DNA of 64,000 nt, from NCBI GenBank assembly GCA_900471605.1, contig UCEY01000004.1:266436-330435 (forward strand). The letters are read 5' to 3'. Under the pieces are notes generated by a model that was not told where the DNA came from, searched no databases, and was given only the letters and a program-made list of their open reading frames with translations. Every line of letters starts with the position of its first letter. Within the stretch, counting starts at the first letter, position 1. The position numbers were made by a program, and so were the translations under genes. Of the stretch, positions 1-9,385 are shown piece after piece. This stretch comes from Hyphomicrobiales bacterium (GTDB lineage: Bacteria; Pseudomonadota; Alphaproteobacteria; Rhizobiales; Rhizobiaceae).

Positions 1-1033
1 TGCCGATTGCCCGGTTTCTTGCGCGCCCTGCTTTGGATGGCAAAGATTTCCAGCCTTCGCTTTGGATAATGCCGCGTGCCAACTGCCGGTATTCGGTTTC
101 CGCACGGAGATTCACGACTGACGCCGTCCGCGTTGGTGGAGGTGCCTGATGACACTCTTCGGTCGGCCCTTGCTCGAATTGCCGAAAGGCTTCGCGAACG
201 GAGGAAGAGAGCGGAACCGTTTTGGGAGCCACCTGAAAGAGGAGGTTGGCAATGGTCGTAATGGTTACAGCTCGCCATGCCGGTGGAAGGCTGGCCAGCG
301 GCGCCGCGCCTTTCGCGACTGACGGCCGCTGACCATAAGGCAGTGATAAGCCCAGCGCGGCGATGTATGGCATCCCCTCCGGCCGAGGCGACCAGAGAAA
401 GCGGCTTGCCGCGTCGATACGTTCAAACTCCGACCCACCCTTGCCGATAGCCTCACCTACCAACGAAGCAACCTGCAGCAGGTCTGTTTGATCGCGGCGC
501 GGGAACCGCCGCGCCGAGACAATCGCATCGCAATCACGGCAAAACAGTCTGACAACGCCAACAGGTGTGGACCGAAACTGAAACAGACCACTACGGAAAC
601 ACCCACTGCAGTTAATCTCGAGGCCAATCTTGTGGCGGGGGCAGGCAACTGCTTCGACACATGCCCAAGATCGCCGGCAATAGTGATCCCTCCCCTCTTC
701 TGCGTCTTCATCCAGGCATGTCGGACAAACGCCTCGATGGGCGGGATCGCTCACGAATGAAGCCCCGCTGCGCCCGGTATTTTGCAAAGACAGCCGCTCC
801 AGATCGACTTGACGCAGGCGACAGGCAAGCGCCCATAAACGGGTTGCGGGCTGGTCGGCCGAAACATCGTGGCGAAAGAGATGCGGGTTAGGGCCTACCG
901 AGCCCCCACTTATCCAGTTTTCCACCTGCCGAGGTGAGCAAGAATAATGGCTCGACACCCGCCAATGCCAACAGCTTAGGAGTTCATCTTCAAAGGGTCG
1001 TGGAGCCAAAGCCGGCAGCCGCACCGGTCTCAC
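1..1033 (-). CDS. tniQ: TniQ-family transposition protein, truncated by window edge
   Basis: An open frame of about 344 codons runs from a GTG at 1033 to the left edge without a stop. It contains the TniQ N-terminal signature LAPRPFEDELLSCW near residue 10 and Cys pairs (CPTC, later CSGC and CRDC) suggesting zinc binding. TniQ/TnsD-like proteins help choose the target of TniA/TniB transposases. The GTG overlaps the tniB stop by 4 bp (GTGA), so it is the third gene of a translationally coupled operon. The C-terminus and the left transposon end lie outside the window. Family assignment rests on the motif and on the tniA-tniB context. Confidence 0.8.
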   Translation of the reverse strand, partial: MRPVRLPALAPRPFEDELLSCWHWRVSSHYSCSPRQVENWISGGSVGPNPHLFRHDVSADQPATRLWALACRLRQVDLERLSLQNTGRSGASFVSDPAHRGVCPTCLDEDAEEGRDHYCRRSWACVEAVACPRHKIGLEINCSGCFRSGLFQFRSTPVGVVRLFCRDCDAIVSARRFPRRDQTDLLQVASLVGEAIGKGGSEFERIDAASRFLWSPRPEGMPYIAALGLSLPYGQRPSVAKGAAPLASLPPAWRAVTITTIANLLFQVAPKTVPLSSSVREAFRQFEQGPTEECHQAPPPTRTASVVNLRAETEYRQLARGIIQSEGWKSLPSKAGRARNRAIG

Positions 1034-1953
1034 TGGGTTGCACGTCGCTGCAGGCGGCCTTCAGTGCGCCGCGCCATCGCAACAAGCGGCAGGATCAAGT
1101 TGTCGCCGTCGAAGCTCTCCAAGGTGATCGCCTCTTTGCCATTTCGGACGGCTTCGACGGCAACTGTCTCGATCAAGCGAAAAATTCGCACCGTGACGCC
1201 GTCGGTCATATCCAACACCTTGCGACGCAACGCTGCGGTCCCGAGCTGTGATGGCTCGCGTAGAGGCAGTATGCTCCCGAGACTTGCGAGCAATTGGGCG
1301 AGCTGCGGCGTATTGGACCAGCGCTTCAGGTGAAAGGCCTCAAACCTTTCGGCAAGCTGCGGATCCGTCAACAACGCCTGCCGGGCGAGATCGGTGCCTG
1401 CGCAGATCAACGGCACTTTCAGATCGTTCGCCAGAAAGCGGATTACGTTGAGGAAGACCCGTTGCTGCCGATATGTCCCCGTCAACATGGCATGGATCTC
1501 ATCGATGATCAGCATCCGTACCCCTATCCTTCGCATCAAGGTCCGGCACGTGGTCTTCAGTCGGTAGGTCGCGTCTCCACTTGGACCTGGTGCACTCAAT
1601 GCATTGAGGAGTTCGCCGTAGACATCGCGCTCGACGGGTTCGGCCGGCATCTGCATCGCCACGACCGGCATGCTCGTGACACCCGTTCCACGATCGAAGA
1701 CGGGCTGGTGATCCCGAAGAAATTTTCGAATGATCTTGGTCTTTCCCATACCCGTATCGCCGTAGAGAAGCAGACAGGGCATTCGGTCCCTTGGCGGATA
1801 GGTGAGCAGATCCTCAAGCCTCGCCAGCGCGGCCCTCGCATCGGCTGTTTCCAACCAACGATCAGCACGGATCCAGGCGATCCGTTCTTCAATCCCCATC
1901 TCGGCATACTGGCGATAGGCAGGCAGCAGATGGGAATATCCCGTCATGACCAT
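1030..1953 (-). CDS. tniB: TniB-family AAA ATPase of a Tn5053/Tn552-type transposon
   Basis: 307-residue ATPase. Walker A GDTGMGKT is at residues 65-72 and Walker B LIIDEIH near 148-154. This matches the TniB/TnsC-like AAA regulators that bind target DNA and activate the TniA integrase. The start overlaps the end of tniA by 10 bp and the stop overlaps the tniQ GTG by 4 bp, so the three genes form a tight operon. Length and motif spacing look intact. Confidence 0.9.
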   Translation of the reverse strand: MVMTGYSHLLPAYRQYAEMGIEERIAWIRADRWLETADARAALARLEDLLTYPPRDRMPCLLLYGDTGMGKTKIIRKFLRDHQPVFDRGTGVTSMPVVAMQMPAEPVERDVYGELLNALSAPGPSGDATYRLKTTCRTLMRRIGVRMLIIDEIHAMLTGTYRQQRVFLNVIRFLANDLKVPLICAGTDLARQALLTDPQLAERFEAFHLKRWSNTPQLAQLLASLGSILPLREPSQLGTAALRRKVLDMTDGVTVRIFRLIETVAVEAVRNGKEAITLESFDGDNLILPLVAMARRTEGRLQRRATQ

Positions 1954-3581
1954 TCCTCCACCGACAAGGGCGCCAAATCGGAGAAATCCTCGTCGTCGGC
2001 ATCATCCGTCAGTTCTGCCTCGTTCCAGTCTGTCGCTGCCAGCGCTCGCGACCGTCTTTCGGCTCCGCGGCGGATGCTTCGCGTTTGGCGGCTTGCCCCC
2101 TCGACAAGCTGACGTTGGGCTTCGATGGTCTCGAAAATCAGATGCTCATCGACCGATTGAAAACCACGGGCCCTCAAAGCGGCCACGGCTTGCCGGTGCT
2201 CCCCGAGCGTGATCCGTGGCCGGCTGAGGTCTGCAAACCGAACCGGCCAGTTTTCGCCGTTTGGCCCGTCGACGAACACGCAGGAAATATCCCGAGGATC
2301 GTATCGGACGCGCATCTTATCCGGCGCACCGGTCCATGGGCTCAGGACATCGTCCCAATATTTGAGGCCGAACAGGTGCAGTCCGTCTCGACGGATGACG
2401 CGTTCCTCGAACGGCAGGAAATCCAGGACGAACCGATGTTCGTCGTAGGGAATCCGCAGAGGCCCCCCACGCGAGAGGACGGCATCTTCCCAAGCCAGCC
2501 GAGGCGGAATCTTTAGCGCACGGTGGACATCGGCGTGATAGCGGCCGACGATCTCGAGGGTGAGCCATCGCTCCAGCTCGTCAAAGGTCATGACAGCATG
2601 TTTTTGAGGATCGTAGTCGCCACGAGCGCTTATATCGCTCGACGTTGAGCCGGGCAGAAAGTGAACGGCACCCATCATCGTGCCGATAAGCCGCTCTATA
2701 TGGCCACCGTAATGTGGGCGAGCAACCGGTCGATGGATGAGCTTTATGCCGTGCTCGGCCGTTCCCCAAGCAAGTGCCTTTCCCCGAAACTCCCGAGCAT
2801 TGTCGAGATGAATGGCGGTGGGCAAACCATAGACAGGCCAGTCGCCGACCACGTTTTGCTCCACGAGCCAGGAAGCCTTCGGCAAGACCATGTGCCGGAT
2901 GGCCAGGGCGACAGATGTTGACGATGGGTGCTCAAGGCTCAGATAGAAGCCGACCACCATGCGGCTGGCGACATCTATCGCCAAGGTCAGCCAAGGGCGC
3001 TGCAATGGTTGGCGGTTTACAGCGTCAACAACAAAGAGATCGACCAACGTGTGATCGATCTGCACGACTTCCAGCGCGTGCACGACTGAATACTCATCGA
3101 CAACCGGCACGTATTGCTGACGGGCGACGCTAGCACCCTCACGGGCTTTGGCCAACTTCCTCTGGTCGGAACGATCAATTCGAACCTTCACGGCCTTCCA
3201 GGAGGGCGCAGATATGTTTCGCTGACGGCAAATGAACCGGACATGATCATGGACGGCGGTGATCGTCGGTCGCTCGCGGCGGCAATAGATTTCTTGGATG
3301 GCGCAGCCGACTGCGTCTTCCTGCTCCGACAACAGCAGCCGCCTTCCCTTCTTCGGACCGGGCGTTTCATCCAGCAATGAACTGGTCACCGGCTTTCGCC
3401 GGAATTGACCGAGCAGCTGATAGAACCTTGTGGCTTTGAGACCCAACTCCCGGCACGCGGCAAATCTCTCCGCGGCGCTCAGTTTCTTTTCGAACGCGAG
3501 GGGCCGAATGACGGCCTCGCGAACCACAGCCTTTTGCCAAGCTGTCACCCTGTTGAGCATCTTGTCAGGTGTCTGCACCAT
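1944..3581 (-). CDS. tniA: TniA-family DDE transposase (integrase core)
   Basis: 545 residues. An N-terminal HTH-rich DNA-binding region is followed by an rve/DDE integrase core and a Mu-type C-terminal domain. The catalytic triad is visible: D176 (VVQIDHT), D260 (AIHLDNAREF) and E296 (GGHIERLIG). It would cut and join the transposon ends, with TniB and TniQ as ATPase and targeting partners. It is the first gene of tniABQ, with its promoter presumably in 3582-3860. All three catalytic residues are present, so it may be active. No resolvase or passenger gene of this element lies in the window. Confidence 0.9.
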   Translation of the reverse strand: MVQTPDKMLNRVTAWQKAVVREAVIRPLAFEKKLSAAERFAACRELGLKATRFYQLLGQFRRKPVTSSLLDETPGPKKGRRLLLSEQEDAVGCAIQEIYCRRERPTITAVHDHVRFICRQRNISAPSWKAVKVRIDRSDQRKLAKAREGASVARQQYVPVVDEYSVVHALEVVQIDHTLVDLFVVDAVNRQPLQRPWLTLAIDVASRMVVGFYLSLEHPSSTSVALAIRHMVLPKASWLVEQNVVGDWPVYGLPTAIHLDNAREFRGKALAWGTAEHGIKLIHRPVARPHYGGHIERLIGTMMGAVHFLPGSTSSDISARGDYDPQKHAVMTFDELERWLTLEIVGRYHADVHRALKIPPRLAWEDAVLSRGGPLRIPYDEHRFVLDFLPFEERVIRRDGLHLFGLKYWDDVLSPWTGAPDKMRVRYDPRDISCVFVDGPNGENWPVRFADLSRPRITLGEHRQAVAALRARGFQSVDEHLIFETIEAQRQLVEGASRQTRSIRRGAERRSRALAATDWNEAELTDDADDEDFSDLAPLSVEEWS

Positions 3582-3861
3582 TGGGGCTTCCTCGCCAACG
3601 TGTCTGCTTCGCCTTGGTCAATTGCTGCAGATGTCAGGATGCTCCCCAAGAATGACAGGTGAAAGACGCTTGGTCTCGGACGCCATTCTACCGAAAATGG
3701 CTGCTGTCGTCCAAAGAAGACATGCCGTCACTCGACAAAGAGAAACACAACGGATCGCTGTCCGTCATCGTTTTCGATGGAGTATCATCCGTGTGCCTTC
3801 TTTTACTGAGATTCAATATCGCCAATTAGAGGCCTCATTCGATTTGAAAGAGGCTTGAAAA

Positions 3862-4806
3862 ATGAATGACTTCGTTTCCGGCGTGAAATCACGCAACATC
3901 CTCGTGCTCGGTGCAGGTGAGCTTGGGATGCCTGTCCTGCGCAATCTGGCTAGCCGCGCAAAGGTCATCGAAGGAGCAAAGATAAGCGTCCTGCTGCGCG
4001 CCAGCGCCGTGGAGTCCAGCGCGCCGACAAAGCAGCGGGACGTCCGCGAGATCCGTGACTTGGGCATAGAGATCGTCATAGGCGATCTGGTGAAGAGCTC
4101 AATCGACGAGCTGGCATCCCTGTTTTCACGGTACGATACCGTCATTGGCTGCACGGGCTATGCGGCGGGGATCAACACCCCGATGAAACTCGCCAAGGCG
4201 GCGTTGCAATCCGGAATACCGCGCTATTTCCCTTGGCAGTTCGGCGTCGATTTCGAGGCGATCGGTCGAGGCGGTCCGCAGGACATCTTCGACGCGCAGC
4301 TTGATGTCCGCGAACTTCTGCGCTCACAGGATAAGACCGAATGGGTCATCATTTCCACCGGCATGTTCATGAGCTATCTCTTCGAGCCGGAATTCGGTGT
4401 TGTTGATCTGGAAAAGAACGCCGTGAAAGCCTTGGGCAGCTTCGATACGGCTGTCACGGTGACGACGCCCGACGACATCGGCGTACTCACTGCTGAGATC
4501 GTCTTCTACGAGCCGACCATCAGCAACGAAATTGTCTTCCTGGCAGGTGATACCGTTACCTATGGCGAGCTCGCTGAAAAGCTGGAGGCGGGTTTGAACC
4601 GGCCCTTCAACAGGTCCGAATGGACTGTTCCAGCTCTTATGGAAGAACTGGCAAATGACCCCCAAAACATGATGCGCAAATACCGAGCAGCCTTTGGCAT
4701 CGGGCGCGGAATGGCATGGGACAAGGCCAGCACTTTCAACGTACGCGAAGGCATTAAGGTCACGGATGTGTCCGATTGGATTAACGCGAACCTTCGCAGC
4801 AACTAG
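3862..4806 (+). CDS. NmrA-like / aromatic alcohol reductase-type NAD(P)-binding protein
   Basis: 314 residues with an N-terminal Rossmann motif (NILVLGAGELGMPVL, about residues 13-27), typical of atypical short-chain dehydrogenases of the NmrA/isoflavone-reductase group. Members bind NAD(P)H and either reduce aromatic or quinone-like substrates or act as redox sensors; the substrate cannot be read from sequence. The conserved middle PRYFPWQFGVDF fits the aromatic alcohol reductase branch. It is convergent with an HxlR regulator about 60 bp away, a common pairing for redox genes. It lies just outside the right end of the tni transposon. Confidence 0.75.
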   Translation: MNDFVSGVKSRNILVLGAGELGMPVLRNLASRAKVIEGAKISVLLRASAVESSAPTKQRDVREIRDLGIEIVIGDLVKSSIDELASLFSRYDTVIGCTGYAAGINTPMKLAKAALQSGIPRYFPWQFGVDFEAIGRGGPQDIFDAQLDVRELLRSQDKTEWVIISTGMFMSYLFEPEFGVVDLEKNAVKALGSFDTAVTVTTPDDIGVLTAEIVFYEPTISNEIVFLAGDTVTYGELAEKLEAGLNRPFNRSEWTVPALMEELANDPQNMMRKYRAAFGIGRGMAWDKASTFNVREGIKVTDVSDWINANLRSN

Positions 4807-4864
4807 ATAGCCCTAAGCACCCGGCGTACTCAGCGGTCCTAGCCGAGCGGCCGCAGCCCTCATA

Positions 4865-5290
4865 TTAAAACGTCTGCCAGGAAGGCTTCTCTGGCGGACG
4901 AGAATCATAATCCTCGCGTGATTTTCGAAACAGGTCGGAATTCTCCACGACCCATGTCCAAAGTGGGATCATGCGAATAAGAAGACCCATGCCCAATTCC
5001 GTGAGTTCATATTCTACGCGAGGTGGCATCTCAACCAGATCGTAGCGCGTGACGAGACCGTCTCTTTCCAGTTGACGCAGGGTACGGGTCAGCATCCGTT
5101 GCGTGACACCGTGCATTCGTCTTCCAATTTCCGCGTGTCGAAGCCTGCCATAAACCCCGAGAGTGTGTATCACGCCGAGCGACCATCTATTTCCTGCGTG
5201 CGTTAGAACCTCTCGTCTAACTCCGTCTTCGTCCTCGCGAAGGCCGTCGCAAACCGCTTGAGAGTAGCTAAGAATTTCTTCTCTGGTCAT
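4865..5290 (-). CDS. HxlR-family winged-helix transcriptional regulator
   Basis: 141 residues with the HxlR pattern: NRWSLGVIHTLGVYGRLRHAEI, then the recognition region GVTQRMLTRTLRQLERDGLVTR, then PRVEYELTELG in the wing. Such regulators are dimeric sensors of redox or electrophile stress and often act on an adjacent oxidoreductase. The neighbouring NmrA-like gene is convergent, so it may be a target although the two share no promoter. A Cys near residue 14 could be a redox sensor, but this is inference. Confidence 0.85.
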   Translation of the reverse strand: MTREEILSYSQAVCDGLREDEDGVRREVLTHAGNRWSLGVIHTLGVYGRLRHAEIGRRMHGVTQRMLTRTLRQLERDGLVTRYDLVEMPPRVEYELTELGMGLLIRMIPLWTWVVENSDLFRKSREDYDSRPPEKPSWQTF

Positions 5291-5565
5291 TTTTCTTGTG
5301 TCCGGTACCCTTTGTTCGGTCTTATCAGCCTTTAAGCTGCGTCACACCTCTCCCTTTGAAAGATTGATTACGCTAACCTTGCATGTCCGTAACGGGGAAT
5401 TCCGGCGAATACGGAAAATTCCAATGATCCTGGCAGGCAATAAACTGAATTATCCCAACGAGATTGATTCCGCTTAATCAAGCGGATCGACACAGTGAAA
5501 ACGGAGCCATAGACGGCCGCCGATGCCGTTCTGGCAGCCGGATTCTCACCGTTTCAGGAGGAACT

Positions 5566-6720
5566 GTGGACATCATCGCCCCGAAATTGGCGCCCGAGGC
5601 CGTCGCCCGGCGGGCCGAAGCACTCGACACCATCGCCGCCGTATTGCCGATCGATCGCCGCGATAAGCTCGCCGAGATCCTCACCGACCAGGACGTCGAG
5701 ACGCTGCGGCACCTGGTCAACGAAGGCATGGGCGACAATACGCTGCGGGCGCTGGCGTCCGACCTCGGCTACCTCGAGGCCTGGGCGATGGCCGCAACCG
5801 ACAATCCCCTGCCCTGGCCGGCGCCGGAGGCGCTGCTGCTGAAATTCGTGGCGCACCATCTCTGGGATCCGGCCCGGCGCGAGACCGATCCCGAGCACGG
5901 CATGCCCACCGATGTCGGCCAGGCGTTGCGGACCGGCGGTCTTCTGCGAACGTCGGGACCGCATGCGCCGGCGACCGTCGGACGACGGCTGGCCAACTGG
6001 TCGACGCTGACCAAATGGCGTGGTCTCGACGGCGCCTTCGCCTCCCCTGCCCTTCGATCGGCGCTCCGGCTCGCCGTCCGCGCCGTGCCGCGGCAACGCC
6101 GCCGCAAGAGCGCCAGAGCGGTGACATCAGACGTGCTGGCCAAACTGCTGGCGACCTGCAGCTCGGACAGCCTGCGCGATCTGCGCGACCGCGCCATCCT
6201 GATGGTCGCCTTTGCTTCCGGCGGCCGCCGGCGCAGCGAAGTCGCTGGCCTGCGGAAAGAACAGCTGACAGTCGAGGCGCCCGTTACCGGCGAGGACGGC
6301 AGCCCCCTGCCCTCGCTGTCGATCCATCTCGGCCGCACCAAGAATTCCGGCGCCGGCCAGGACGAGGTCGTTTATCTCACCGGCCGGCCGATCGAGGCGC
6401 TGAATGCTTGGTTAGCGGCCGCCAAGATCGAGGGCGGCAGCGTGTTCCGGGGGATCGATCGCTGGGGCCATGTTTCCCGCCGGGCGCTCGATCCGAAGGC
6501 GGTCAATGATATCGTCAAGAGAAGGGTGGCGGCGGCCGGGCTGGAGGTGGGGGACTTTTCCGCCCACGGGCTGCGGGCGGGCTATCTCACAGAGGCCGCG
6601 AACCGAGGCATTCCCCTCCCCGAGGCGATGGATCAGTCCCGGCATCGCTCTGTCCAACAGGCCTCAACCTACTACAATAGCGCAACCCGTCGAAGTGGAA
6701 GAGCTGCTCGAATGTTGTGA
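5566..6720 (+). CDS. Tyrosine recombinase / phage-type integrase
   Basis: 384 residues from a GTG at 5566, chosen because AGGAGGA lies 5-6 bp upstream; a longer frame starts with TTG at 5464 but has no such site. Catalytic residues of tyrosine recombinases are present, numbered from this start: R222 (GGRRRSE), K259 (GRTKNS), H334 and R337 (HGLRAG), H360 (RHRS), nucleophile Y369 in STYY. An N-terminal SAM-like core-binding domain covers about residues 20-170. It may belong to an integrative element or act in plasmid resolution. No flanking att repeats were recognised. Confidence 0.85.
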   Translation: MDIIAPKLAPEAVARRAEALDTIAAVLPIDRRDKLAEILTDQDVETLRHLVNEGMGDNTLRALASDLGYLEAWAMAATDNPLPWPAPEALLLKFVAHHLWDPARRETDPEHGMPTDVGQALRTGGLLRTSGPHAPATVGRRLANWSTLTKWRGLDGAFASPALRSALRLAVRAVPRQRRRKSARAVTSDVLAKLLATCSSDSLRDLRDRAILMVAFASGGRRRSEVAGLRKEQLTVEAPVTGEDGSPLPSLSIHLGRTKNSGAGQDEVVYLTGRPIEALNAWLAAAKIEGGSVFRGIDRWGHVSRRALDPKAVNDIVKRRVAAAGLEVGDFSAHGLRAGYLTEAANRGIPLPEAMDQSRHRSVQQASTYYNSATRRSGRAARML

Positions 6721-6896
6721 TGAGCGCCTGCCAAGCCAAAACTCCGCGGTACCGTTAGTCTCGCTGGGCGAGCAGGATTGAAACGTTGGCGCGGCGATTG
6801 TTGAACATCCCTTCAATTGGGTAACGCATGCACACGTCGCGTTAAGAGCTTCCCGGCAAAAGTGCAAATGTCTTTTCTCTAACCGGCTAAGTTCAA

Positions 6897-7934
6897 ATGC
6901 TCCCCCCGATATTCTTCGAACCCCTATTCAACTTTTTCAATGCGATTGACCGCATCTTATCGTCGGATGTCGGCCGGAATCCGGATACAAGCGAGACGAC
7001 TATCACGAACCAGCTCCTCTGGTTTATGAACAGCAAAGCCGCGCCGCGCGACGATTTTGCGCCGTCGGTTGAAGCGTTTAAGAACGCCATGCATCTCGCA
7101 CTGGGCGATGAACCCAAACTGGGCATCAGATTTCAAACAGAAGGTTACAGTCAGAATTTTGAAGGCGATGTTTCGCAGGCGGACTATGCTCTCAACATCT
7201 CTTTCAAGGATACGAGTGCCGCCAATGACGGCATCGAGAACAACTGGCATGCAACATATTTAATCCAGTCGAAAGTCGCAAGACGTCGCGACGAGGATGC
7301 TGGTTGGGACCAGTACGATACGTTTTCGCGCGACACTCAGCAATCGAATGCGATTGAGCGAATGCGCGAACTTATTGGGGACGATGGGCTTCGGTACCAT
7401 CTCTATTGCCCACCGAACGCATTGCACTATGTGCCGAAGGCCGCAATCCCAATTAAGTTGGCAGCGGCGGATCCCAGTTCACTGATCGTCCGCCATTATC
7501 ACAACGCCGGCTTTTGGTTGAAAAACTCATTTCCGGCGTCGATCAATGCTCTTTTCACCGACAGCGCTTCGGATCCAACTCCCTGGGCGTTGTTCATCCT
7601 CGCGCATTTCTACAATATCAAGTCTCCTGATGGTTTGGACATCAAGACAGAGAAACTTTACGCTGGCGTCCCTGGTGAGCTGCTTGAAATGCGTCAGAAC
7701 ATCTTCAACCGCAAGCATGACGCCATAGAGCGGGCAATTCAGCTGAAAGAGCTGCAAACCGGCAGAAAGATTGTACGTCGCGAGAAGTATTTTGAGGTAG
7801 GCAGGCGAAGAACGATATCGATCGGGTTGGAGTTCCCCACCTTGGACCATGAGATGCGAGTCGATCGTAGTGATAAAAACGGAGACGACAACGACACCGG
7901 CGGATCTGTTGGCCTCACGCCGGCTGGGATCTAA
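6897..7934 (+). CDS. Uncharacterised protein, possible PD-(D/E)XK nuclease fold
   Basis: 345 residues, no family recognised by name. The N-terminal third contains FQTEGYSQNFEGD, then ADYAL with D96, then YLIQSKVARR with Q124-S-K126. That order (acidic residue, Asp on a strand, then QxK on the next strand) is a variant of the PD-(D/E)XK nuclease core seen in restriction-type enzymes. The C-terminus is charged (KNGDDNDTGG). It stands alone between a tyrosine recombinase and the replicon, a typical place for defence or accessory cargo. The nuclease idea is inference from motif spacing. Confidence 0.45.
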   Translation: MLPPIFFEPLFNFFNAIDRILSSDVGRNPDTSETTITNQLLWFMNSKAAPRDDFAPSVEAFKNAMHLALGDEPKLGIRFQTEGYSQNFEGDVSQADYALNISFKDTSAANDGIENNWHATYLIQSKVARRRDEDAGWDQYDTFSRDTQQSNAIERMRELIGDDGLRYHLYCPPNALHYVPKAAIPIKLAAADPSSLIVRHYHNAGFWLKNSFPASINALFTDSASDPTPWALFILAHFYNIKSPDGLDIKTEKLYAGVPGELLEMRQNIFNRKHDAIERAIQLKELQTGRKIVRREKYFEVGRRRTISIGLEFPTLDHEMRVDRSDKNGDDNDTGGSVGLTPAGI

Positions 7935-8395
7935 AGCAACGCCAGCAGTCGCGAAAATCCCGAGAACCAGCCCGCCGCCTGCAGGACGTTGCGCAACAGC
8001 TTGCTGATGACAACGACCGACGATCGAGAGCAATGTTGTCGGCGGCCGGCAGGACCTGATTCCCGGACAACAGCTCGTCTTCGGCGAGGGCGTACCGAAG
8101 GCTGGAAACCAGCCCTGAACTGCGACCGCACAGATTCGATGAAAGCCAACGAAAGCGAAAGTGATAATACCGTTTTTGAGCCAGCCGGTGGGCAGCTCTT
8201 ACAAGCTGAGGCTAAGCTGACATCCTTAATCTTCCATTCTGTTTGGCAGACACTTTGCAGCTCACCACGCCTAAACGACGTGGGCTTTTGTCGGACGATC
8301 GCGCCCCAAAGGCGTCGTTAGTTGAGGCGTCGCAGAGCCAGATCTGACCTCGAACTACGTTCATTCCAAATGAACGACCATTGCATCCAAACAAG
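7935..8395. other. 461-bp intergenic stretch, no gene recognised
   Basis: No convincing coding region was found on either strand. A weak hairpin (CCACG, 9-nt loop, CGTGG, then CTTTT) near 8256-8285 on the plus strand could be a terminator. It separates the plus-strand unknown gene from the convergent cyclase-like gene. Confidence 0.5.
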
Positions 8396-9280
8396 TCAAA
8401 GCGTCCTTATCAAACGCCTCCTGAAAAGCTGATGAGGATCGCTCGCCGACGTCGAACTCGCCTCTATTTTCGCTGGACCGCACGGCTTATGCGCCGTGCC
8501 TAGATTCCTACGGATCAAGTCAGCGTGCTTTTCCATGAATGCCAGATAGTTCCCGAGGGTATCGAATTCGCCTTCGCTCGCACCAAGGTAATCGATGAAA
8601 CGCGTTCCATCCTCACCGATACGAAGAAGTCCGTCGACATACGCCGCCTCCTCTTCTTGGTCATGATTTTCGTTTCGAAGTCTCGAATCGGCGAGAAAGT
8701 GCCGATACGCCGCGTCATCTATGACGATCCGCGGATAGATCGCTTCACTGCTCTCGATGTCATAAGCGCGGACCATTGCCGGGCCAAAGACAGGTCCCTT
8801 CCCGCTCAAGCCCACATGGGTATCGCCAATTGCGAGCCCCGCCCGAATCAAGACCCCGCTCACGATGCATTGCAGCTGAATGTGGAGTAAATCGTGGAGC
8901 TCGTTGAAGAACGCACCGTCGGAATATTGGGTATCGAACACCCGGACTCGCACCACCGCATCCGAAACAGATTCAGCGAAGGCCCGGCTAGTGAGTCGCA
9001 CTTCCTTCATACGACGTACCGGTAGGTCGTCCGGCGTGGTGAACTCTCTCAGATCGAGAATGATGTTCTGGATATCGGCAGCGCTTCGTGTGCTCAGCAG
9101 GGTGCGAAAACCGAGGACGTCGATAAAGCTGACGATAGCAGGCTCATAGTTTGCCGCAACAGCTCGGGCGTTCGCCTTTTCCCTGTCCGCCCTCGCGCGC
9201 CTTCGCCGGCCCTCCTCAACGGCTTTCTCGATGGTTGCGTGAAGTGTCGCTGTCGATTCGGTAGAATCCCGATCATTCAT
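8396..9280 (-). CDS. Protein resembling a class III nucleotidyl cyclase domain
   Basis: 294 residues. After a basic N-terminal helix, strand motifs FIDVLGF (52-58), ESVSD (103-107), RAGLAIGD (146-153), GPAMVRAYDIE (166-176) and YPRIVID (182-188) follow in the order of class III adenylate/guanylate-cyclase homology domains, with Asp residues placed as metal ligands (D54, D107). Related stand-alone cyclases include the Pycsar uridylate cyclases used in phage defence. No cyclic-nucleotide-binding effector is visible next to it, so a defence role is unproven. It lies downstream of repC in the same orientation, with a parS site in between. I am moderately sure of the fold and unsure of activity. 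Confidence 0.5.
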   Translation of the reverse strand: MNDRDSTESTATLHATIEKAVEEGRRRRARADREKANARAVAANYEPAIVSFIDVLGFRTLLSTRSAADIQNIILDLREFTTPDDLPVRRMKEVRLTSRAFAESVSDAVVRVRVFDTQYSDGAFFNELHDLLHIQLQCIVSGVLIRAGLAIGDTHVGLSGKGPVFGPAMVRAYDIESSEAIYPRIVIDDAAYRHFLADSRLRNENHDQEEEAAYVDGLLRIGEDGTRFIDYLGASEGEFDTLGNYLAFMEKHADLIRRNLGTAHKPCGPAKIEASSTSASDPHQLFRRRLIRTL

Positions 9281-9305
9281 CTCGGGTCTTAGCTCCTAGC
9301 AGAAA

Positions 9306-9321
9306 GTTGCCAGCCGGAAAC
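9306..9321. promoter_or_regulatory. parS: parS centromere-like palindrome, copy 1
   Basis: GTTGCCAGCCGGAAAC fits the repABC partition-site pattern GTT-N4-GC-N4-AAC bound by RepB. It is the exact reverse complement of the site at 11804-11819; the identity extends to about 22 bp (AAA before, TTT after). It lies between repC and the cyclase-like gene. Confidence 0.85.
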
Positions 9322-9385
9322 TTTCATACAATTTCAAACTTTAACTATATATATCAGATACTTATCTATCGCACTTTCTTTGCTG

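Noticed and set aside
1..3581. Possible CRISPR-associated transposon
   Set aside because: TniQ is present but no cas genes or repeat array is seen in the window.
3582..3861. Right end of the tni transposon
   Set aside because: Several TGTC/GACA motifs (for example ending at 3657 and 3722) could be the terminal repeat, but the left end is outside the window and no target duplication can be compared.
5464..5565. Longer recombinase start at TTG 5464
   Set aside because: No ribosome-binding site; GTG 5566 has AGGAGGA at the right distance.
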